From NCBI GenBank assembly GCA_003695215.1, contig RFIM01000331.1:1-5554 (forward strand): DNA of 5,554 nucleotides. The letters run 5' to 3'. Within the stretch, counting starts at the first letter, position 1; the number at the start of each line of letters is the position of its first letter. The translations under genes and the position numbers were made by a program. Under the pieces are notes generated by a model. The model did not search any database. It was not told the origin of the DNA and saw nothing but the letters and a program-made list of their open reading frames with translations. Shown piece after piece: positions 1 through 5,554 of the stretch. The DNA is from Chloroflexota bacterium. GTDB lineage: Bacteria > Chloroflexota > Anaerolineae > Aggregatilineales > UBA2796.

Positions 1-3000
1 GCTTCAAATTGTTGAGCAATGCCTGTGCCGACGAACGCTAGACGCAAGGCTTCTTTGTTGAGGACTCGGCGGAAGATGCTCTTATTGGAAACATCCACAT
101 AGGGCGTAGGCGGCGGATCGCCTGTGATGGCTTCAGGGTGCTGGTAGTAGAAGTCATCGTGACTGCGATCTCGGCACAAGGTCAGCGCGAAAGTGACGCC
201 TGTGCCGCGCCTTCCAGCGCGACCGACGCGCTGCTGATAGTTGTGGCGGCTCGGTGGCATATTTGCTAGCGCCACTGCTAGCAGAGCGCCGATATCTACG
301 CCCGCTTCCATTGTGGTAGTCACGCTGAGCAGATCAATGCCTTGCACAAGGGCGATCTCATCCTCTAAGAAGACGTCCTGAAACCAGCGTTGCCGCTTAG
401 GGCGCGCTTCAGCATCGGTCTGCCCTGTCAGCTCTTCCACGTTCAGGCGGAATGGCGCGTCTGCGCGCTGCCCCAGATAGGCGTAGTAGTCAACAGTATC
501 ATTTGACTCACCTTCTCCCAGCTTGCTTTTTCGCAGCGGCTCAAGGCACTCAGGGCAGAACCCTGCAGCTTCGTGAAAATAGAAGGCGTTACATTTTGGG
601 CAGCGGTAGCCTTCACGCCGACCGCGCGCAGGTATCAGGTACAGGTTTTCGGGCACAAGCCAGGCATAGGCATAGCCGCTTCTAAGAACCTCAGCGCCTA
701 TGAGCTGCGCCTTGATAATTTCCGCGTCAAGATCTAGTTTCCTAAGATATTTGAGCGAGTCCTTTGGCAGCTCAGTCTCATCGCCTGAGCCGTAAAACTC
801 AGAGTAAATATGCCGCTTGCGGACGCCCATCTGTCGGATGACAGCTTGCGCCGCTTGCACAAGCCGATTGCTTTGATCGCGCCCATCACGATAGCTAACT
901 GTGCCGTAGCCTAGATTCTCAATGGTACGCGCTGCATGTGGGAAAAGCACCGCAGACATCAGCTCACCCAGAGCCCTTCTGCGAATGGCTTTCCAATTCT
1001 TCTCTTGCTCAGGCGTCAGCCCGCTTTTAGGTCGGAAAGGCTGCTCTTGCCAATTGAAATAGGTATGCCATAGCGCGCGGTCGCCTTCTAAAGTGTCGTA
1101 GAACAGGACTTCCTTGCTGATGCCGCCTGGGTTGGTGCCAAGCGATAACAATGTAGCGCTCACGGCATCTATCAGATACCTGAGTTGGATGCCCTTCGGA
1201 TATGCCTCCAGCAGCTTGAGCCAAGAGCCGCGCGCATTCTCATCTAATACGGGCATATCGGATAGCCAACGGACTGCTTCTTTATCTAAATCCGAGTGAG
1301 TGATGCCAAAACGTTTATAGCGCTCTTCATCAGCAGCTTCACTTGGCTTGATGACCTCTTTGTACAGCTCATCATTGTGTCTCCTCAGGTCCACCAGGGC
1401 TGCTTCAGAAGGCTTGGCAAAGCGCAAATAACCGACCAGATCGTTCCAGTAGCGCTCAGTGGCTTGTACCAGCGCCATGCGCAATAGATCGCGGTAGTGA
1501 TCGCGCTGGATGCCTGCAGCGAGTTTTGCGGCATCTTGGCGGCTATCGGAGAAGATGACCAATTTGCGCACTGAAGTCTGCTTGGGCGTGGCCTCGGGCA
1601 TTTCGCGCAGCAACGCGCCCGCCAAGACTTGTGCAACGCGCTGGAAGCCTGTGCGATGGGCGTGAATAGGCGAGCTTATCTCATCGTCGCGCCTGCGATA
1701 GTCAGCGCCGCAGCGCGGGCAAATTGATGGATAGGCTGACTCCCTGTTCTCGGACCCATCGCGTTGCGTTTCGATAGTGTAGAGCCAGCCGCTCACGCCC
1801 TTGCCATTATGACCAAAGCTCACCGCGCCACTGAACGGCTCCAGGCGGGCTTTCTTCCAAAATCGCCTCACTTTCTTCTGCACCCATTTCTCAGTATGTG
1901 GCTCCTGCGCGCTGACCCAAAAAATGGCATACTGACCGTACTTGCGATCAACTTGCACCCGATCTGGCACACCTTCGAGGTCGGGCTGATCAGCTGTCAG
2001 CAAGAGATGGTTGTTATCCACGTGTTTGTAGCCGCCCAAGAAAATTTCGCCACACACATCGCACAGCAGCAGATCGAGAACGCGCGCGCCGCAGGTACAC
2101 GAGAGCCGATTGTTAGTATGCAACGCGCCGACTAAGCGATCAGCCATTTGTGCGGCGCTGGAATCAGTGCAGCGCTGATTGCTGCATACCCACAGGCCTT
2201 GCATGTTGTGAAAGAACAAATGGCCGCGCAGTGTCTGTGAAGGACGGTCCTCAAAACGCGCCATGCCGAAAGCTAAGAGCAGCCCGTGCAGCGCCTTGGA
2301 GAAAGTGCCTTCTGCAGGTGCGCCGAAGAGCTCCTGATCGAGTTCGGTCGCCTTGATCGGGCGCACGCTGCCAAGCCTGGCTCGCGCCGCATCGCGTAGG
2401 GCGTCTATCGCGCCGATGCGTTGCAGGGCCGCACCAAGCCGCTCTGCTTCAGGCTTAGCGCTGATCGGCTCGCCGAGCGCGGTGGCAAGATCGCCTAGTG
2501 CAGCGTTCACAACTTCAGATTGGGGTTCAAGCGGCTTTGCAGGCTCGAGCGGATTGGGCTGTACGCGCTCAGCAAAGCGTGCGAAATCGGCTTGATAGCG
2601 GCTCAGCCGCAAGCGCGCATCCTCAGGCGGCAAGTGCGCTTGACCGCTGATGAAATCGAACTGGTCGCGGCCAAAAAACTCGCGCAGAAACTTCCGCCCT
2701 TTCTCGTCGCCTTCAAGGCTGGCTGTAGTTGCTAGAATGCGCAGCTGCGGCGAATCGACGCTGAGACCGAGCCGTTGTAGCAAGAGCCGCAAGATATAGG
2801 CGACTTCGCTGCCTGACGTGCCACGATAAGTATGCAATTCATCCACGATCAAGTGGAAAAGGTGACTTGGATCGGCAGCTAGCCATTGGCGCGTCTGCTC
2901 AAAGATAGGCGCCTCAATGCTGCGCATCAACATGATGTTGAGCATGGAATAGTTTGTGATCAGGATATCTGGCGGCGTAGCTTGCATATCCCAGCGCGAC

Positions 3001-3830
3001 CACATCTCGCCGCTGTTTGGATCGGCAAAATACCAGCGGATGCTCTCATCAAGGCGCCCTTCGCAGATGGCGCGGTCGATGCTTTGATAAGCCGCGTCCA
3101 TTTCTTTTAGGTGTTGGCGAAGTTTTTCCCGCCGATTGTCGTTCTCGGGCTTGCCTGGGACAGGCGTTGCGCCCGTGTAGCGCCCGAAGGTGATGCGATT
3201 GCCGCCACGCGCCGCGTCCAGCCATTGGATCACTTCAGGCGCGCCGAGCGCTTGGCGCAAACGCCGCAACTGGTCTTCCACCAGGGCGTTCAAAGGATAT
3301 AAAATCAGGGCGCGCATCGCCATCGGGCGCCGAACATGCGCCCATTGCCTGCGATAGTCCTTACCGCTCCGCCACCACAAGCGCGCCTCAGGCTTCTCAG
3401 GCGGCTCAACAGCTTGCCAAGCGCGCGACTCGCGAGCCAGCTGCGCGAACAGCGGCAGCAGGAACGTCTCAGTCTTGCCGGAGCCTGTGCCTGTTGTCAC
3501 CACAACATCGCGCTTACCTTCAAGGACGGCTTGAAGTGCCTGCCATTGATGTTGGTAGAGCTTGAACGGAATGAGCGCCCGCGCCAAATGCCGCACCTCA
3601 GAGTAATCTGGCAGACGATCTGCAACCGCATCTAGGTCAAGCCCTGAGGACGGATAGTTAGGCATGATCTCGATCAGCGGCGGCTGACTGAGCAAATGAT
3701 TTTTGCCCTGTTGAAGCAGCTGATCGCGCTCTTTGTTCAGCCATGTGTAGCGAATCGGAAAAGCGCTCTTGATATAGAGGCGGTAGACGTGATCAAGGCG
3801 CAAATAGCTGCCCAGCAAGTCGTGAAGCAT
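1..3830 (-). CDS. Giant DUF1998-type SF2 (DEAD/DEAH-like) helicase, C-terminus cut by window edge
   Basis: An ATP-driven nucleic-acid helicase or translocase, probably cytoplasmic and acting on DNA. The frame is open from the ATG at 3830 to the left edge (1276 residues plus two bases). RecA1 motifs in order: Q-like YQHQWQ (92-97), Walker A TGTGSGKT (113-120), YPLNALVEDQ (178-187), FGRYTG (215-220), PPDILITNYSML (286-297), motif II DELH (330-333), ATTAS (367-371). RecA2: FSDSRQDAAK (760-769), LGTNPGG (897-903), TTTMEAGVDIG (1171-1181), QQRVGRAGRRG (1199-1209). Cysteine pairs lie at 549/554, 578/580, 590/593, 704/707, and in a CxxC-x11-CxxC zinc ribbon at 1077-1095. The start follows AAGGA by 6 bases and lies 2 bases after the previous stop. 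The motif style matches very long DUF1998/YprA-related helicases. The C-terminal domain itself is not visible. DruE-, DpdJ- or DrmA-like roles are possible but not separable here. Family call is strong; system assignment is weak. Confidence 0.95.
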   Translation of the reverse strand, partial: MLHDLLGSYLRLDHVYRLYIKSAFPIRYTWLNKERDQLLQQGKNHLLSQPPLIEIMPNYPSSGLDLDAVADRLPDYSEVRHLARALIPFKLYQHQWQALQAVLEGKRDVVVTTGTGSGKTETFLLPLFAQLARESRAWQAVEPPEKPEARLWWRSGKDYRRQWAHVRRPMAMRALILYPLNALVEDQLRRLRQALGAPEVIQWLDAARGGNRITFGRYTGATPVPGKPENDNRREKLRQHLKEMDAAYQSIDRAICEGRLDESIRWYFADPNSGEMWSRWDMQATPPDILITNYSMLNIMLMRSIEAPIFEQTRQWLAADPSHLFHLIVDELHTYRGTSGSEVAYILRLLLQRLGLSVDSPQLRILATTASLEGDEKGRKFLREFFGRDQFDFISGQAHLPPEDARLRLSRYQADFARFAERVQPNPLEPAKPLEPQSEVVNAALGDLATALGEPISAKPEAERLGAALQRIGAIDALRDAARARLGSVRPIKATELDQELFGAPAEGTFSKALHGLLLAFGMARFEDRPSQTLRGHLFFHNMQGLWVCSNQRCTDSSAAQMADRLVGALHTNNRLSCTCGARVLDLLLCDVCGEIFLGGYKHVDNNHLLLTADQPDLEGVPDRVQVDRKYGQYAIFWVSAQEPHTEKWVQKKVRRFWKKARLEPFSGAVSFGHNGKGVSGWLYTIETQRDGSENRESAYPSICPRCGADYRRRDDEISSPIHAHRTGFQRVAQVLAGALLREMPEATPKQTSVRKLVIFSDSRQDAAKLAAGIQRDHYRDLLRMALVQATERYWNDLVGYLRFAKPSEAALVDLRRHNDELYKEVIKPSEAADEERYKRFGITHSDLDKEAVRWLSDMPVLDENARGSWLKLLEAYPKGIQLRYLIDAVSATLLSLGTNPGGISKEVLFYDTLEGDRALWHTYFNWQEQPFRPKSGLTPEQEKNWKAIRRRALGELMSAVLFPHAARTIENLGYGTVSYRDGRDQSNRLVQAAQAVIRQMGVRKRHIYSEFYGSGDETELPKDSLKYLRKLDLDAEIIKAQLIGAEVLRSGYAYAWLVPENLYLIPARGRREGYRCPKCNAFYFHEAAGFCPECLEPLRKSKLGEGESNDTVDYYAYLGQRADAPFRLNVEELTGQTDAEARPKRQRWFQDVFLEDEIALVQGIDLLSVTTTMEAGVDIGALLAVALANMPPSRHNYQQRVGRAGRRGTGVTFALTLCRDRSHDDFYYQHPEAITGDPPPTPYVDVSNKSIFRRVLNKEALRLAFVGTGIAQQFE

Positions 3831-3832
3831 TT

Positions 3833-5065
3833 TTAGTCCTTATAGCTCACAGAGAAGCCCAACTTGTCGCTGAGTGTGTTGATGAGCGCAGCGGAGACAT
3901 GCCTGAAAAGCAGACCGCCGTCTCGTTTCTCAGGCAAGATGCCTGAGGCCAAGACGAGCGCACACTCGTGCAGGTCAGGCAGATGTCTCTCTAGCAGGCA
4001 GGTGTGATGCGCTTGGCTGTAGACGCATCGTGGAAAGAGATTCAGGTGAGCGTTGGCTACGTATTGCAATCCGTACCAGTCACCTTGCCACAAGGTGCTA
4101 CCATCGTAGAAGGCGTAACGTATGGACTGCTTTTCCGTATCTTCGCAGCGGTACAAGCCCACTTGATCAGGACGCTCAACGCGAATGGAGAACTCAGCGC
4201 CGTCCCAGCGATTGAAAAGATAGCGCAGCATCGGCAAATCCAGCGCTTGCCATCGGTTTGGCAAATCGCGCCAGCTCGGCAGGCTCTCGGCGAGGCGCAA
4301 ACTGGCAATGCCCGCTTCGCAGAAGCCTTCAGCAGCAAACCTAGGCGGCACTTTGATCAAGTCAGGCGTGCCACGCTGCGGAAAACGCTCCACAGGCAGG
4401 TTTTTCAGCAGGCTAGGCGTGCGCTGACCTACTAAGTACCTATAGCTGCCGTCAGCGCTTTGCACAAGATATGGCGGATAGACTTGCCAACGCCTGCCCT
4501 GATCGAGATAGCCTAAATGGCCGAGCAGGCGTAAGCGCCGAAAGACCTGCCGCGGCTTATTGTCAATGCCAAGCTGCTCACAAGCGTGGCGGAAAATCTG
4601 CCAGGTGCCGCTGCCTCGGGCTGAAAGCCAGTAGAGCAGCTTATTGAACGGCTCATTGGATTGCAAATAGCTTTCCTCGCCATCGGAAAACTCGGATAAG
4701 TCATCCGATGGCGCTGTGGGACGAGAGAATTGAGCGGGTTTCTCAAGATATACTTGGCGGAAAAACTGCGTACTCTCTCGGTTGGGGCTCAGCCAAGCGT
4801 CCAGGCTGCCTTCTGTGAGCTCTTCTGGTATAGGGATGCCAATTCCAAGCTCTTGCAGTTGCTGCAGCACCTCATTAGGCGCCTGGTGCATTTCTAGGAC
4901 AATGTAGTATTCGCCGCGGCAGCGCGTATCTGCGTTTTTTTCGTAGCGCACAAAAGGAATGTATTCAGCCAAACGACGCTCGCGAACGAAGGCTCTCAGA
5001 GTCTTCAAGGCCTGATTAAGGCCTATGCGGCGGCATTGAATTGCTCGATAAGTTTTCTCAGCCAT
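3833..5065 (-). CDS. Unrecognised 410-residue protein with probable winged-helix segment
   Basis: I do not recognise the family. The protein is complete, soluble-looking, with no signal peptide or membrane segment. Residues 1-110 look mixed alpha/beta. Residues 112-135 are a Ser/Asp/Glu-rich linker. Residues about 138-197 (NKLLYWLSARGSGTW, then KPRQVFRRLRLLGHLGYLD, then a basic RRWQVYPPYLV strand) read like a winged helix-turn-helix, suggesting DNA binding. The C-terminal part (about 265-408) is rich in Trp, Tyr and Phe and ends in a conserved-looking block, ERHLPDLHECALVLASG at 359-375. No metal-binding or nuclease motif is evident. The start at 5065 is preferred over an in-frame ATG at 5128. 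It has GGAG 8 bases upstream and gives an 8-base overlap with the upstream stop, whereas the 5128 start lacks a well-placed ribosome site and would overlap by 71 bases. Coupling to the helicase suggests a partner role, perhaps DNA recognition; this is inference. Confidence 0.85.
   Translation of the reverse strand: MAEKTYRAIQCRRIGLNQALKTLRAFVRERRLAEYIPFVRYEKNADTRCRGEYYIVLEMHQAPNEVLQQLQELGIGIPIPEELTEGSLDAWLSPNRESTQFFRQVYLEKPAQFSRPTAPSDDLSEFSDGEESYLQSNEPFNKLLYWLSARGSGTWQIFRHACEQLGIDNKPRQVFRRLRLLGHLGYLDQGRRWQVYPPYLVQSADGSYRYLVGQRTPSLLKNLPVERFPQRGTPDLIKVPPRFAAEGFCEAGIASLRLAESLPSWRDLPNRWQALDLPMLRYLFNRWDGAEFSIRVERPDQVGLYRCEDTEKQSIRYAFYDGSTLWQGDWYGLQYVANAHLNLFPRCVYSQAHHTCLLERHLPDLHECALVLASGILPEKRDGGLLFRHVSAALINTLSDKLGFSVSYKD
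3837..3841 (-). promoter_or_regulatory. Shine-Dalgarno (AAGGA) of the helicase gene
   Basis: Reading the minus strand, AAGGA precedes the ATG at 3830 by 6 bases. It lies within the last codons of the 410-residue gene, whose TAA is 2 bases before the ATG. This fixes the helicase start and indicates coupled translation. Confidence 0.8.
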
Positions 5066-5554
5066 AAGCCCAACTCCAGGGCAGTTCTGCGCTTGCAGTA
5101 TCACAGGTGCGCGCAGGCTGAAGAGCATCCCAGCTGCTCACCCGCAGAATGCGCCGCGCGCTCAAGCTATCGCAGCTGGCTACAAGCTCGTAGGTGCCTT
5201 CAGATAGTTTCGGCAATGGATGCGCCTTGCCTGTTTCAAGTGACGCGGTATGAATTTCGACGTCATTCTCTCTTCCAAGCTGCTTGATGCAAAACTGGGC
5301 CCTGGGCTTTAGCGCATAAATCGTCACTGCAGGTAACGCTCCGATCAGCCAACTGCCGCTTTGCGGATCCGCCAGACCGCCGCTGAGGGTGAGCGTCAGG
5401 TTTTGGCGCGGACGCAAAGCTTGCGCAAGCGCTTGCGCCTCTTCCTCGCGAATTTGATGCCGAACTTGATTCCAAGCGGCGACATCGCTTGTCAGCCGAA
5501 TTTCGTACTCTGCCCAGCCATCTAGATGAGCTAAGGCGCGCTTTTGGTATCTCA
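5058..5554 (-). CDS. C-terminal part of an unrecognised protein with a beta-rich, Ig-like tail
   Basis: Only the last 164 residues are inside the window; the frame is open to the right edge and ends with TGA at 5060-5058. I do not recognise the family. In visible residues, a short region at about 13-20 (WAEYEIRLT) is followed by a charged, Gln/Ala-rich helix at about 30-46 that includes a tandem AQALAQAL. After it comes a beta-rich stretch: NLTLTLSGG, GSWLIGALPAVTIYALKP, then KLSEGTYELVASCDS and RRILRVSSWDAL. The spacing of alternating hydrophobic strands and the EGTYEL turn resemble an Ig-like or other beta-sandwich domain, but no family can be named. The short tail ends SWAYG. Its stop codon lies inside the start region of the next gene, so the two are translationally coupled. 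It is probably the first or an early member of this operon and a partner of the helicase. Confidence 0.85.
   Translation of the reverse strand, partial: RYQKRALAHLDGWAEYEIRLTSDVAAWNQVRHQIREEEAQALAQALRPRQNLTLTLSGGLADPQSGSWLIGALPAVTIYALKPRAQFCIKQLGRENDVEIHTASLETGKAHPLPKLSEGTYELVASCDSLSARRILRVSSWDALQPARTCDTASAELPWSWAYG
5074..5077 (-). promoter_or_regulatory. Shine-Dalgarno (GGAG) deciding the start of the 410-residue gene
   Basis: GGAG on the minus strand stands 8 bases before the ATG at 5065 and lies inside the end of the upstream gene. An in-frame ATG further upstream at 5128 has only a GGG directly abutting it, which is too close to serve as a ribosome site. The shorter, 410-residue product is therefore the better call. 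Confidence 0.75.

Noticed and set aside
1385..1636. 83-residue minus-strand open frame in another frame, considered as a sign of a frameshift in the helicase
   Set aside because: The helicase frame itself stays open through this stretch and encodes FSDSRQDAAK there, so there is no frameshift and this is a same-strand shadow.
1764..2135. 123-residue plus-strand open frame
   Set aside because: It is antisense to the helicase cysteine-cluster region, whose reading frame is continuous and full of family motifs; no independent coding evidence.
3336..3635. 99-residue plus-strand open frame opposite the Walker A region
   Set aside because: It overlaps the conserved RecA1 motifs on the other strand, so its openness is explained by codon bias of the helicase gene.
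3831..3832. Possible promoter or terminator between the 410-residue gene and the helicase
   Set aside because: The gap is only 2 bases and no stem-loop or promoter-like elements are evident around it; readthrough in one operon is the simpler reading.
4004..4435. 143-residue plus-strand open frame
   Set aside because: It lies wholly antisense to the well-supported 410-residue gene, has no clear ribosome site, and has a composition (Arg, Ala, Gln rich) typical of an antisense shadow.
5423..5438. Perfect 16-base palindrome GCGCAAGCGCTTGCGC, overlapping an 8-base direct repeat (GCTTGCGC at 5419-5426 and 5431-5438)
   Set aside because: It falls inside the coding frame and arises from the tandem AQALAQAL peptide. 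It has no loop or T-run for a terminator and no second copy was seen, so an operator role is not supported.
1..5554. Assignment as a definite Druantia, DISARM or Dpd locus
   Set aside because: Only the helicase family is recognisable. No DruA, methyltransferase, PLD nuclease, DpdA transglycosylase or queuosine-like synthesis gene is in the window, and the helicase C-terminus is missing.

Overview
The window is entirely coding and holds three genes on the minus strand, read from high to low coordinates: the C-terminal end of an unrecognised protein (5554 to 5058), a complete 410-residue protein with a probable winged-helix segment (5065 to 3833), and the first 1276 residues of a very large superfamily 2 helicase (3830 to 1) whose C-terminus lies beyond the left edge. 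The genes are packed as a single operon. The first two overlap by 8 bases, the next two are 2 bases apart, and each internal start has a good Shine-Dalgarno sequence lying inside the preceding gene. No promoter, terminator, RNA gene, CRISPR array or mobile element is visible. The operon's promoter should lie to the right of the window and its terminator to the left.

The helicase is the one confidently identifiable protein. It carries a Q-like motif, a Walker A (TGTGSGKT), motif II as DELH, motif III (TTAS), a motif-IV-like FSDSRQDAAK, motif V (TTTMEAGVDIG) and motif VI (QQRVGRAGRRG). Long inserted segments with cysteine clusters separate these motifs. This layout is that of the giant DUF1998-type (YprA/MrfA-related) helicases, a group that includes helicases of anti-phage and DNA-modification systems (DruE of Druantia, DrmA of DISARM, DpdJ of the 7-deazaguanine Dpd system). 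The two partners are not recognised as components of any of those systems. The working interpretation is therefore a DNA-translocase-centred defence or DNA-maintenance operon of unassigned type. This is inference from the helicase family and the gene packing, not something the sequence proves.

The organism is a bacterium (or, less likely, an archaeon) with moderately high GC, in the mid-50s percent by eye, and Shine-Dalgarno-led translation. There are no HIP1 (GCGATCGC) sites in the stretches inspected, so cyanobacteria are not favoured. Nothing else in the window fixes the taxon. All the sizeable plus-strand open frames are antisense shadows of these three genes.
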